This document shows, in pieces, positions 54,158 through 62,451 of a DNA stretch of 64,000 nucleotides. The DNA comes from Methanosarcinales archaeon Methan_01. GTDB taxonomy: Archaea > Halobacteriota > Methanosarcinia > Methanotrichales > Methanotrichaceae. The notes under the pieces are model-generated. The model ran no database searches. It worked only from the letters and a program-made list of their open reading frames with translations, and had not been told where the DNA came from. A program made the position numbers and the translations under genes. The stretch covers positions 1-64,000 of the forward strand of contig LUYE01000003.1 of assembly GCA_001602645.1 (NCBI GenBank), in the 5' to 3' direction. Numbering within the stretch: position 1 is the first letter of the stretch; every line of letters starts with the position of its first letter.

Positions 54158-54970
54158 CTAGTCGGTCCGCGGATAGGACCCCAGGACCTTGGTCACCGCC
54201 GCCCTCTCCCGGATCCTCGCCAGAGCCTCGGCCACCGGGGGGTCGGTGGCGTGACCCTCCAAGTCTATGAAGAAGTAATAGTCTCCGAGAGCCCGCTTGC
54301 TGGGCCGCGACTCGATCCTGGTGAGGTTTATCCTCCTCTTCGCAAACTCTCCCAGAACCTCCCAAAGGGCTCCGGGCTCGGCCCTCTCCAGGTACAAGGC
54401 GAGAGATGTCTTGTCCCTGCCCGTAGGCGCCGGCGCCTCCCGCCCCACCACCACAAACCGGGTGACGTTCTGGTCTGAGTCCTGGACGTCTCTCTCGATC
54501 ACCGAAAGGCCGTACCGCTCTGCTGTTTCGGCGTCGGCGATGGCCGCCATCTCCGAGAACTCCCCGGCGAGCTTGGCGGCGTGGCTGGTGGATCCGGTCG
54601 TCCTCAGCTCGGCCTCTGGAAACCGACGTTTTAGATAGCCCCTGCACTGGGCGAGGGCCTGGGGATGGGAGAGGATCACCTTCACCCCCCCCGCCTCACC
54701 ACGGCCGAGGAGGCAGTGCCTCACCTGGAGGTTTATCTCTCCTGAGATCTCGACTTTCCGCCGGAGGAGGGCGTCTAAGGTCTGGCCCACCGACCCCTCC
54801 AGGCTGTTCTCCAGGGGGACGACCCCCGCCTCCACCGCCCCCTCCTCGACGGCGGCGATCACCTCCTCGAAGTCCCGGAAGTAGCGGATCTCGGCTCCGG
54901 GGCTGAACCGCTTTGCCGCCTTCTCCGAGAAGGTCCCCTCCGGCCCCAAGACCCCGATCAACTGGCTCAT
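54158..54970 (-). CDS. pheA: Prephenate dehydratase
   Basis: The 270-aa protein has the dehydratase start LIGVLGPEGTFSEKAAKRFSPGAEIRYFRDFEEVIAAVEEGAVEAGVVPLENSLEGSVGQTLDALL with the PLENS motif. It also has SHPQALAQCRGYLKRRFP and the late DQNVTRFVVVGRE (the TRF motif), followed by an ACT regulatory domain (TSLALYLERAEPGALWEVLGEFAKRRINLTRIESRPSKRALGDYYFFIDLEGHA). It converts prephenate to phenylpyruvate and is inhibited by Phe in relatives. The start overlaps the stop of the HMG-CoA reductase gene by 4 bases. Confidence 0.96.
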   Translation of the reverse strand: MSQLIGVLGPEGTFSEKAAKRFSPGAEIRYFRDFEEVIAAVEEGAVEAGVVPLENSLEGSVGQTLDALLRRKVEISGEINLQVRHCLLGRGEAGGVKVILSHPQALAQCRGYLKRRFPEAELRTTGSTSHAAKLAGEFSEMAAIADAETAERYGLSVIERDVQDSDQNVTRFVVVGREAPAPTGRDKTSLALYLERAEPGALWEVLGEFAKRRINLTRIESRPSKRALGDYYFFIDLEGHATDPPVAEALARIRERAAVTKVLGSYPRTD

Positions 54971-56223
54971 CTCATCTCACTGAGCAGCTCCCTTGCACGA
55001 TCGACGTTGATCCTCTTCTCCGCCGCCATCTTCGCCGCCACCGCCTCGATCTCGTCGCCCTTCGCCCCGGCCTGGACGGCGACGTTCCGGGCGTGGAGCG
55101 ACATGTGCCCCCGCTGGATCCCCTCGGTGGCGAGGGCCCGGAGGGCTGCGAAGTTTTGGGCGAGGCCCACCGACGCCAGGATGCGGCCGAGGTCGTCGGC
55201 GGATCTGAGCCCCAGGACCCGGACGGCTGCCCTGGCGACGGGGTGGACCCTCGTCGCGCCGCCGACGGTCCCGACGGCGACGGGGAGCTCTATCGAGCCG
55301 ACGAGGTCTCCGTCCCGGTTCTTCTCGTAGACGGAGAGGGACCTGTACCTCCCGCCCCGGGCAGCGTAGGAGTGGGCCCCGGCCTCGATCGCCCTGGTGT
55401 CGTTTCCGGTGGCCATCGTCACCGCCGTGACCCCGTTCATGATCCCCTTGTTGTGGGTGGCGGCCCGATAGGGGTCGCTCTCCGCCAGGGCGGAGGCGAG
55501 GACGATCCCGTCGACGACCTCCGGCCCGCCGATCTCCCCGGCCCTGAAGACGGCCCGGGCGCGGGCCAGCCTCAGGTCCGCGAGGTTAGATATGATCCTG
55601 AGGTAGACCCTCCCGCCGGTGATCTCCTCGATGAAGGGAGCGAGGGCCTCTGCCATGGTGTTGACGGCGTTGGCGCCCATGGCGTCCCGGCAGTCGACGA
55701 GGAGGTGAACAACCACCATCGGTCCCTTCCTCGTCTCGACGACCTCCGCCTCGACCCCGACGACCCCGCCCCCGTAGCTGACGAGCATCGGGTCCTTCTC
55801 GTTAGCCCTCGACGTGATCTCTTCGGACCTGGATAGGATGGCGAGCCGCGCGCCCCAGGGGTCATCGACCCCCGTCACCTGGATGAGGGCCCTCATCACC
55901 GGCTTCGTGCTGCTGGTGACGAAGCCACCCCCGGCGAGGGCCATCTTAGCCCCGTTGCTCGCGGCCGCGATCACCGAGGGCTCTTCCGTCGCCATGGGGA
56001 CGAGCAACTCCCGGCCGTCGATGAGAAAGTTGGTGGCGATCCCCAGGGGAACCTGGAAGAGCCCCACCACGTTCTCGACCATCTTGTCAGCCTGGTCGAG
56101 GGAGAGGCCCACCCTCCCGATCGCCTCCACCTCCGCCTCGGAGAGGCCAGCGTTCTCTGCCACCATCTTCAGCCGATCCGGCGCTGAAAGCTTATAAAAC
56201 CCCGAAATTCTCGACGTCTTCAA
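54967..56223 (-). CDS. hmgA: HMG-CoA reductase, class II-type
   Basis: The 418-aa enzyme has the catalytic segments MATEEPSVIAAASNGAKMA (Glu), VDCRDAMGANAVNTMAEALAP, HNKGIMNGVTAVTMATGNDTRAIEAGAHSYAARGGRYRSL (Lys, Asp) and HMSLHARNVAVQAG (His near the end). It makes mevalonate for archaeal isoprenoid lipids. The pattern and the short N-terminus fit class II enzymes of bacteria and Archaeoglobus better than the class I enzymes of most archaea. It is coupled to pheA by a 4-base overlap though the pathways differ. A TATA-like element before the ATG is on the minus strand near 56243. Confidence 0.95.
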   Translation of the reverse strand: MKTSRISGFYKLSAPDRLKMVAENAGLSEAEVEAIGRVGLSLDQADKMVENVVGLFQVPLGIATNFLIDGRELLVPMATEEPSVIAAASNGAKMALAGGGFVTSSTKPVMRALIQVTGVDDPWGARLAILSRSEEITSRANEKDPMLVSYGGGVVGVEAEVVETRKGPMVVVHLLVDCRDAMGANAVNTMAEALAPFIEEITGGRVYLRIISNLADLRLARARAVFRAGEIGGPEVVDGIVLASALAESDPYRAATHNKGIMNGVTAVTMATGNDTRAIEAGAHSYAARGGRYRSLSVYEKNRDGDLVGSIELPVAVGTVGGATRVHPVARAAVRVLGLRSADDLGRILASVGLAQNFAALRALATEGIQRGHMSLHARNVAVQAGAKGDEIEAVAAKMAAEKRINVDRARELLSEMR

Positions 56224-56307
56224 TGAAAATCCTCCACGAAGCCCAGAGAGGAGAAACCTCGTCCCCGGAGGGGAAAAACTTTATGCCAGCCAGCACTTCT
56301 TTTTTAT

Positions 56308-57843
56308 GTGGATGGATCACCGACCCTGAAGGTGGACGAGGAGATCGCGAGGCTCGAGGAGGCGGTGGGTAGACTCAGCCCCGTCCAGAAGATGCTCCTG
56401 GGGACCGACGGCTCTGTCACCTGCCTCCTGGAGGTGGTCACGGGTAGCCCTGTCGAGATCGAGACCCTCGCCCAGAGGGTGGTGGCGGCAGACGAGAGGA
56501 CCGCCCGGGAGCTGGAGATCGAACCCGGCGACGAGGTGAACTATCGGGTGGTGAAGCTGAAGAGCTCCGCCTCGGGGGAGACTCTGATCCACGCCACCTC
56601 CTTGGCCCCCATCAAGCGGCTCGAGGACCGATTCAAAACCGACCTGATGCGGGCGGATACGCCGATCGGCACGATCCTCAAGAAGCACCGGATCGAGTCG
56701 AGGCGCGACCTCCTGAGGTTCCGGGCCTTGAAGGATGCGGCCGAGATGGGAGGGATCTTCGACGTCCTCTCCAAAGAGCCGCTCCTGTCGAGGGACTACA
56801 AGATCATCCGGCATGGGAGGCCTCTGATGGCGATCACCGAGACATTTCCCTACCACAAGTTCCAGGACAGGGATCGGGTGGTGGTCCAGACCCCATCTCG
56901 GATCCACATCACCCTCACCGACCTCGCCGGGGACCTGGGGCGCGTCGACGGGGGGGTCGGGATAGCCCTGGAGGAGCCCTCCATCTTGGTCGAGGCGGAG
57001 AGGGGCGAGGCCCTCACCGTCCGGGGCGATAACGTCGACCGGGCGAGGGCGGCGGCCCTCGCGGCGATGGATAGGTTCGATCTCGGCGGAGCCGATATCA
57101 GGATTCGTTCCTGCTACCAGCAGCACGTCGGCCTCGGCGGTGGGACCCAGCTCGCCATGGCCGTCGGAAAGGCCCTATGCGAGCTCTACGGCCTCTCTCC
57201 TCCGGCTCGCGAGATCGCGAAGGCCGTCGGGAGGGGCGGGACGAGCGGGATAGGGGTCGCCGCCTTCGAGGGGGGCGGGTTCATCGTCGACGGCGGCCAC
57301 TCCTTCGGACCCGGGAAGGAGAAGGAGGACTATCGCCCCTCCTCAGCCTCGACGGGGGTCGCGCCACCGCCGGTGATCATGAGGGCGGAGGTACCTCGGG
57401 ACTGGTGGTTCCTCCTGGCGGTGCCGAATATACCCAAGGGTGCCCACGGCACCCACGAAGCAGACGTCTTCGAGACCTTCTGTCCGGTGCCGAGGGAGGA
57501 GGTCTCCGAGCTCTGCCGCGAGATCCTAGTCAGGATGGTGCCGTCGGTCCTGACGGGGGAGATCGAGGGCTTCGGGAAGGCGATCAACAGGATCCAGGAG
57601 CTGGGGTTCAAGAGGGTGGAGGTGGAGCTCCAGCACCCGCTGGTGCGAAGGCTGATGGAGGTGATGAGGGAGGCGGGCGCCGTCGGGGCGGGGCTCAGCT
57701 CCTTCGGGCCTACGGTCTACGCCGTAGCCGACTCCAGCACGAGGGAGATCGAGGCGGCGGCGATGGCGGCGATGGAGGATGTAGGCGGCGAGGTTGTCGT
57801 CACCAGGTCCCGAAACTTGGGGGCGGAGACGAGGATCTGCTGA
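56308..57843 (+). CDS. mptG: Chorismate lyase-like (DUF98) domain fused to beta-RFAP synthase
   Basis: The 511-aa protein starts at GTG 56308; aaaaactttatgcc upstream could be its TATA region. Residues 1-190 match the DUF98/chorismate pyruvate-lyase fold (LLGTDGSVTCLLEVVTGSPVEIETLAQ, ELEIEPGDEVNYRVVKL, LSRDYKIIRHGRPLMAITETFP). Residues 200-511 form a GHMP-type beta-ribofuranosylaminobenzene 5'-phosphate synthase (RIHITLTDLAGDLGRVDGGVGIAL, HVGLGGGTQLAMAVGKAL, GRGGTSGIGVAAFEGGGFIVDGGHSFG). The first module would make 4-hydroxybenzoate, the second would join it to PRPP, an early step to methanopterin. The two consecutive steps in one chain argue for channelling. Confidence 0.9.
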   Translation: MDGSPTLKVDEEIARLEEAVGRLSPVQKMLLGTDGSVTCLLEVVTGSPVEIETLAQRVVAADERTARELEIEPGDEVNYRVVKLKSSASGETLIHATSLAPIKRLEDRFKTDLMRADTPIGTILKKHRIESRRDLLRFRALKDAAEMGGIFDVLSKEPLLSRDYKIIRHGRPLMAITETFPYHKFQDRDRVVVQTPSRIHITLTDLAGDLGRVDGGVGIALEEPSILVEAERGEALTVRGDNVDRARAAALAAMDRFDLGGADIRIRSCYQQHVGLGGGTQLAMAVGKALCELYGLSPPAREIAKAVGRGGTSGIGVAAFEGGGFIVDGGHSFGPGKEKEDYRPSSASTGVAPPPVIMRAEVPRDWWFLLAVPNIPKGAHGTHEADVFETFCPVPREEVSELCREILVRMVPSVLTGEIEGFGKAINRIQELGFKRVEVELQHPLVRRLMEVMREAGAVGAGLSSFGPTVYAVADSSTREIEAAAMAAMEDVGGEVVVTRSRNLGAETRIC

Positions 57844-57889
57844 ACTGAGGGCTTTGATTAGAACGATGCTTATGGAAGGATGAAAAGAG

Positions 57890-58945
57890 ATGAGCGAGAT
57901 TGAAAGGCTTCTTGAACGGCTGAGCAACGCCCACGGGATATCTGGGAGGGAGGGTTCGATCCAGGAGATCGTCCGCGAGGAGATAGGACCTGTCGTCGAC
58001 GAGGTCAGGGTCGACAACCTCGGAAACCTCGTCGCCACGAGAAAGGGTGAGCGACCGTCGGTGATGATCGCAGCCCACATCGACGAGATAGGCCTCATGA
58101 CCAAGTACGTCGACGAGAAGGGGTTCATCCGGTTTGTCACCATCGGAGGCTGGTTCGACCAGACCCTCCTCAACCAGAGGGTGATCATCCACGCCGACGC
58201 GGGGCCGATATACGGCGTCATCGGCTCGAAGCCCCCCCACGTGATGACCCCCGAAGATCGGAAGAAGCCGATCGAGGTGAAGGACATGTTCGTCGACGCC
58301 GGCTGCCCAAGCCAGGACGAGGCGGAGAGGCTGGGGATCAAGCCCGGGACCCCCATGAGCATCGATCGGACCTTCGCCAGGCTTGCCGGTGAGATGGCGA
58401 CGGGGAAGGCCTTCGACAACCGGGCGGGGGTCGTCATAATGATCGAGGCCCTCAAGAGGACGAAGACGAAGTCCACGATATACGCCGTGGGGACGGTCCA
58501 GGAGGAGGTGGGGCTGAAGGGCGCGAAGACCTCCGCTTTCGGCCTCCGTCCCGACGTCGCCCTCGCCACCGACGTCACCATCCCCGGAGACCATCCAGGG
58601 ATCGATAAGAAGGATTCGTCCCTGGAGATCGGGAAAGGGCCGGTCATCATCATCGCCGACGCCTCGGGGCGAGGGATCATCGCCACGGAGAAGGTCGTCA
58701 CCTGGCTCGCTGAGACGGCGAAGGAGTTCGATATCGCCGTCCAGATGGAGGTCTCCGGCGGCGGAACGACCGACGCCACCTCGATCCAGCTGACCCGAGA
58801 GGGGATCCACACGGGGGTGATCAGCGTCGCCACCCGATACATCCACTCTCCCGTCGAGGTTTTGAGCTTGAAGGACGTCGACGCCTGCGCCGAGCTGATC
58901 GCCCGGGCCCTGGAGACGGCAGAGAGGCACTTCAAGCCCGATTGA
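57890..58945 (+). CDS. M42 family aminopeptidase (FrvX/TET-like)
   Basis: The 351-aa enzyme has the co-catalytic metal motifs of clan MH: MIAAHIDEIGLM, FDNRAG, TVQEEVGLKGAK, LATDVT and RYIHSPVEVL. It probably forms a large TET dodecamer that trims peptides after proteasome or Lon action, or acts on glutamyl residues. It lies 46 bases after the RFAP synthase gene on the same strand. No signal peptide. Confidence 0.95.
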   Translation: MSEIERLLERLSNAHGISGREGSIQEIVREEIGPVVDEVRVDNLGNLVATRKGERPSVMIAAHIDEIGLMTKYVDEKGFIRFVTIGGWFDQTLLNQRVIIHADAGPIYGVIGSKPPHVMTPEDRKKPIEVKDMFVDAGCPSQDEAERLGIKPGTPMSIDRTFARLAGEMATGKAFDNRAGVVIMIEALKRTKTKSTIYAVGTVQEEVGLKGAKTSAFGLRPDVALATDVTIPGDHPGIDKKDSSLEIGKGPVIIIADASGRGIIATEKVVTWLAETAKEFDIAVQMEVSGGGTTDATSIQLTREGIHTGVISVATRYIHSPVEVLSLKDVDACAELIARALETAERHFKPD

Positions 58946-59035
58946 TATGGCCACCGATCTCGGCAGAAGGCCGACGTCGACCCATTTTTCCCTAGATCAC
59001 TTTTCCGAATGATTTCATGTCCTGGGGGACGGACC

Positions 59036-59074
59036 GGTAAAAAAGGGATGATAACGCCCTCCGCGAGGAGGGCG
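59036..59074 (-). terminator. Hairpin-T terminator of the Usp operon
   Basis: On the minus strand, CGCCCTCC-tcgc-GGAGGGCG (59055-59074, 8-bp stem, 4-base loop) is followed by TTATCATCCCTTTTTTACC. It lies 13 bases after the stop of the 39-aa gene and fits an intrinsic terminator for the long minus-strand run. Confidence 0.65.
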
Positions 59075-59087
59075 CCTGTCTGGAGAA

Positions 59088-59207
59088 CTAGCTGCCGCCT
59101 ATGAGGCTTATGACCGTATAGGCCAGGAGAGTTCCCACTACCAATACTACCGCGAAAGCTGGAAAGGCGATCCCGGAGGATATCATCTCTACTGCCATTA
59201 TGATCAT
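59088..59207 (-). CDS. 39-aa single-helix membrane protein, not in ORF track
   Basis: The frame ATG 59207 to TAG 59088 encodes MIIMAVEMISSGIAFPAFAV followed by VLVVGTLLAYTVISLIGGS. The ATG overlaps the stop of the Usp gene (ATGA), which is strong evidence for translation. The peptide has one hydrophobic helix of about 22 residues after a short amphipathic start and almost no charge. A terminator follows. Small membrane proteins coupled to Usp genes may anchor or signal for them, but the function is unknown. Confidence 0.65.
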   Translation of the reverse strand: MIIMAVEMISSGIAFPAFAVVLVVGTLLAYTVISLIGGS

Positions 59208-59635
59208 CTCACTACGAGGACGGGGCAGGAGGCCCAATACAGAACTTTCTGGACGACGCTTCCGATGAGGAGCTTGGTGACGCCGCTCTCACCATGGCTT
59301 CCCATGACGATCAGATCGACCCCCTCGGTCCTGGCGAGGTCGACGATGGCGTTGGCGGGAGCCCCGGACCTGACCATCGTCTCGACGGCCACGCCGGCCT
59401 CGTCGGCCATCTTCTTGATATCAGCCACGGCCTTCTCTCCGCTGGCCTGGAGCTTCGCCTCGATCTCCTTCTTGTCTGCGCCCAGCTGCCTGACGGCGCT
59501 GGCCACCACGACCTCATTCACAATGTAAACTCCGAGCAGCTTCGCGCCCGTGGCCTTGGCCAAGTCCACGCCGTGCTGCACTGCGACCTTGGACTTGGCG
59601 GAGCCGTCTGTAGCAACTAAAATCCGATCGTACAT
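59204..59635 (-). CDS. Universal stress protein (UspA family)
   Basis: The 143-aa protein begins DRILVATDGSAKSKVAVQHGVDLAKATGAKL and has the ATP-binding loop GSHGESGVTKLLIGSVVQKVL (G-x2-G-x9-G-S). The leader contains a TATA-like atttatatc near 59700-59712 and GAGAGGTG before the ATG, so it has a promoter of its own. It binds ATP and likely acts in stress signalling. Its stop overlaps the start of the 39-aa membrane gene. Confidence 0.96.
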   Translation of the reverse strand: MYDRILVATDGSAKSKVAVQHGVDLAKATGAKLLGVYIVNEVVVASAVRQLGADKKEIEAKLQASGEKAVADIKKMADEAGVAVETMVRSGAPANAIVDLARTEGVDLIVMGSHGESGVTKLLIGSVVQKVLYWASCPVLVVR

Positions 59636-59778
59636 CTTATCACACCTCTCAAATCTCCCTACAACCTTCAGAACCCTTTGAGTTCATCCATTACGCCTTT
59701 GATATAAATAGGTATCTTTCCGATACCGGCATCAAGAAGCCTTATAAAGGGCATATATGCGCCGCTGGAAGAGCCCCG

Positions 59779-60219
59779 TCATCTCACTATCATCACCGGC
59801 ACAGAAGACCAGTTCAGGACCTTCTGGGCGACGCTCCCGATCAGCTTCGAAGACAAGCCTCCCTCGCCGTGGCTTCCCATCAGGATCAGGTCGGCCCCCT
59901 CGATCTCCGCCGTATCGACGATCCTGGAGGCTGGGTCCCCCTCCTTTATGAGAGGCTCCACCCGAACCCCCGCAGCCTCCCCCATCTTGCATACCTCAGA
60001 GACAACCTCCTCGGCGGAGGCTTTGAGGGCCCGCCTCAGATCCTCCTGGGCGAACCCCCTGCCGATCATGGCGGCGATTACCCTCGATATCGCCATCTCA
60101 TTTATTACGTAGAGGACCACCACCTCGGACCCGAGGAACTTCGCGAGCTTGATGCCGGACCTGCTGGAGTTCATGGAGGTAGCAGAGCCGTCGGTGGCTA
60201 TCAGGATCTTCTCGTACAT
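59779..60219 (-). CDS. Universal stress protein (UspA family), second copy
   Basis: ATG 60219, with GGAGG and a spacing of about 9 before it, is preferred to the ORF start at 60246. The 146-aa protein starts MYEKILIATDGSATSMNSSRSGIKLAKFLGSEVVVLYVINEMA and ends with the ATP loop GSHGEGGLSSKLIGSVAQKVLNWSSVPVMIVR. It is a diverged relative of the next gene downstream. It is 28 bases after purE on the same strand. Confidence 0.95.
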   Translation of the reverse strand: MYEKILIATDGSATSMNSSRSGIKLAKFLGSEVVVLYVINEMAISRVIAAMIGRGFAQEDLRRALKASAEEVVSEVCKMGEAAGVRVEPLIKEGDPASRIVDTAEIEGADLILMGSHGEGGLSSKLIGSVAQKVLNWSSVPVMIVR

Positions 60220-60247
60220 CTTATTACTCCTCCTGGATCTTTCCACC

Positions 60248-60643
60248 CTAAGGCCGATCTTTCGCCCTCAATATCCTCACCGCCAGGAGGGCGGCGTTCT
60301 CCCCCGCGTCGATCCCCACGCAGGCGACGGGGACCCCTGGCGGCATCTGGGAGATGGCGAGGAGGGCGTCGAGGCCCCCCAGCTTTGCGCTCACCGGGAC
60401 CCCGATCACCGGCCGATCCGTCCGAGAGGCGATGAAGCCGGGGAGAGCGGCGGATAGCCCCGCCACGGCTATGAAGATCTTTGCATCCGTCTCCTTTATG
60501 TAACGGTCCAGAGCGACGGGATCTCTGTGGGCCGAGAGGATACGCTCGTCGTAGTCGACCCCCTTCTCCACCAGGACCCGCAGGACCTTCTCCACCACAG
60601 AGCTATCCGATTTGGACCCGGATATGACGGCGATATCGGTCAT
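60248..60643 (-). CDS. purE: PurE-like N5-CAIR mutase
   Basis: The 131-aa protein has the PurE fold: [48 protein letters not shown] with the conserved SDSS and [57 protein letters not shown] covers the active-site rim. PurE rearranges carboxyaminoimidazole ribonucleotide in purine synthesis. GLSAALPG differs from the GGAAHLPG of many bacterial forms, so an archaeal-type carboxylase role is possible. It sits between chorismate mutase and the Usp genes. Confidence 0.9.
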   Translation of the reverse strand: MTDIAVISGSKSDSSVVEKVLRVLVEKGVDYDERILSAHRDPVALDRYIKETDAKIFIAVAGLSAALPGFIASRTDRPVIGVPVSAKLGGLDALLAISQMPPGVPVACVGIDAGENAALLAVRILRAKDRP

Positions 60644-60691
60644 GACACAAAACCTCTCCGTTTTCTGAACCCGAAGGCCTCGAACCGCAGA

Positions 60692-60976
60692 CTAGGGGAG
60701 GTTATTCTCACCTTGAAGCTCGTGCTGCTTCTCCAGGCTCATCCTTATCAGGATCGCGAAGACCTCCTTCACCGCCCCAGCGTCAATGCCGAGCTCCGTC
60801 GCCGAATCGAGGGCCCGCTTCATCACGAGCTTCTCCTGTTTTTTGTCCTCGATTCCGACGCCCAGTGCCCGTTTGGCCTCGAAGATATCCTCCGCCAGCC
60901 TCACCCGTTCGTAAATCAGCCGTATTATATCCCGGTCGACTTTTTGGACTTCTGCGCGAAGATCTTCCAGGCTCAT
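60692..60976 (-). CDS. aroQ: Chorismate mutase (AroQ class)
   Basis: ATG 60976 overlaps the TGA of the shikimate kinase gene (ATGA); GTG 60985 is an alternative. The 94-aa all-helical protein has LRAEVQKVDRDIIRLIYERVRLAEDIFEAKRALGVGIEDKKQEKLVMKRALDSATELGIDAGAVKEVFAILIRMSLEKQHEL. The conserved Arg, Lys and Glu-Lys positions of AroQ are present. It converts chorismate to prephenate, the substrate of pheA encoded 6 kb away. It is a monofunctional form. Confidence 0.95.
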   Translation of the reverse strand: MSLEDLRAEVQKVDRDIIRLIYERVRLAEDIFEAKRALGVGIEDKKQEKLVMKRALDSATELGIDAGAVKEVFAILIRMSLEKQHELQGENNLP

Positions 60977-61833
60977 CGTCGCCACCCCGGTCCTTTGATT
61001 GAGCCCCTGTTGTTAACCTTCGTCCTTATCACCCTTCCGCCCAGTGGGAGCCAGGCCGCCTCGACATCGCCGATATTTTCGTCCTCGACCAGGGCGGCGT
61101 AGGCGGGACCCGTCCCCGAGAGGCTGGCGCCTTTGGCTCCGCCGCCGAGGGCCGCGAATATGGGGTCGGATGATAGGCGGAGGGCGCTGCAGTAGACGAG
61201 GCCGTTGAGGGTCATCGCCCTAGGATAGTCTCCCGCCAGGGCGAGGTCAAAGATCGTGTCCGCCACCGGGGCGAGAAGCCTCGACCTCCTGACGTCCGTC
61301 TCCCTCGAGAAGATCTTCTCTGCCGGGACGAGGAGGAGGACCTCCGACTCCATCTCCTCCCTCTTGAGGAGCTCGAGCCTTCGGTTGTCGGTGACGACGA
61401 CCCCCCCCAGCATCGAGGCGGCGGCGTCGTCGAAGGCGCCGGTGATGGTGACGCCGGCGTCCATGGCCGCCGCGACCCCGGTCCTCGTCGCCTCCAGGGG
61501 GTCGAGGTCCTCGCCGAGGGCGTCGAGGGTGGCGAGGACGACGGCGTTGGCGGCGGCGCTGCTGCTCTTCAGCCCCCGGGCCAGAGGGATATCGCTCCAC
61601 GTCCTGACGACTCCTCCAGCGACGACGCCGAACCTCTCCAGGACCCTTTCGACGGACCTGACGATCAGACGGTCGTCTATGCCGGGTACGTCGCCTTTGA
61701 CCGGCGGGGGACCGTCCAGGATCACCTCGGCAGAGGTCTTCAGGTCGACCCCGAAGGCCGACCCCTTCCAGTTGGCTACGGCGTTGAGGACCGTGGCGGC
61801 GCCGAAGGCCGTCGCCGTTCCCCTCCGCCTCAC
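60973..61833 (-). CDS. aroK: Archaeal GHMP-type shikimate kinase
   Basis: The 286-aa enzyme belongs to the GHMP superfamily used for shikimate phosphorylation in archaea, not the bacterial AroK family. It has the start TATAFGAATVLNAVANWKGSAFGVDL, the ATP loop IPLARGLKSSSAAANAVVLA and the late LGGGAKGASLSGTGPAYAALV. It makes shikimate-3-phosphate on the way to chorismate. It is coupled by 4-base overlaps to the nuclease-like gene upstream and to chorismate mutase downstream, forming an aromatic operon core. Confidence 0.95.
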   Translation of the reverse strand: MRRRGTATAFGAATVLNAVANWKGSAFGVDLKTSAEVILDGPPPVKGDVPGIDDRLIVRSVERVLERFGVVAGGVVRTWSDIPLARGLKSSSAAANAVVLATLDALGEDLDPLEATRTGVAAAMDAGVTITGAFDDAAASMLGGVVVTDNRRLELLKREEMESEVLLLVPAEKIFSRETDVRRSRLLAPVADTIFDLALAGDYPRAMTLNGLVYCSALRLSSDPIFAALGGGAKGASLSGTGPAYAALVEDENIGDVEAAWLPLGGRVIRTKVNNRGSIKGPGWRR

Positions 61834-62426
61834 GGCAACCCCGCCTCGATGATCGCCTTCAGCTTCTCAAAGTCCTCGGCCACCTCGGGGCTCCCAGACC
61901 GGTGGTACTTGTCGATCAGCTTATCGATCAGCTCCAGCTCCGATACCGCGGAGCTGAAGGAGGGATCATGGCTTCCGAGCATAAAGAGGGGTATGACGAC
62001 CGCCCCTCCCCGAACGGTCTCCTCCGTCAGCCCATTCACCACCACGACGAAGGTGTAGGCCCGGTAGCCTAGGCCTGCGGCGATGTTCTTGGCCAGGCTT
62101 CCGATCTGCTGGATCCTCCGGGTCGAGAGGTTCTTGTAGGCTGCGACCGAGTCCTTGTACTCCACGAACATGAGAGCTTCATCGGTCCAGAGGATGGCGT
62201 CGTACTCCACGATCGCGACGGAGTTCTTCATCGCCACGACGTTGAATAGGACGCCGCGACACCATGAGAGGTTGAGGTTTATCCTGAAGTCCAGCTCCGT
62301 ATCCTGGACGGTCCTGGACTTCAGGACGTAAGGGTCACTCCTCAGCTCTATCATGGTGGAGGAGACCCCCTGGTCGGTTAAAGGATTTTCCTCTCTTGGG
62401 GGGCAAAGGGATAAGGCCGACCTCAT
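61830..62426 (-). CDS. PD-(D/E)XK nuclease-like protein
   Basis: The 198-aa protein has a likely restriction-endonuclease-like core: VEYDAILWTDEALMFVEYKDSVAAYKN, where VEYDAILW and the ExK of VEYKDS could be the metal site. SLAKNIAAGLGYRAYTFVVVVNGL follows. GGAGGT with an 8-base spacing supports ATG 62426. It is coupled by a 4-base overlap to shikimate kinase, an unusual neighbour for a nuclease. The family and substrate are unknown; the call rests on the D..ExK pattern and could be wrong. Confidence 0.6.
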   Translation of the reverse strand: MRSALSLCPPREENPLTDQGVSSTMIELRSDPYVLKSRTVQDTELDFRINLNLSWCRGVLFNVVAMKNSVAIVEYDAILWTDEALMFVEYKDSVAAYKNLSTRRIQQIGSLAKNIAAGLGYRAYTFVVVVNGLTEETVRGGAVVIPLFMLGSHDPSFSSAVSELELIDKLIDKYHRSGSPEVAEDFEKLKAIIEAGLP

Positions 62427-62451
62427 GAGAACAGACCTCCGGTGAAGTTAA

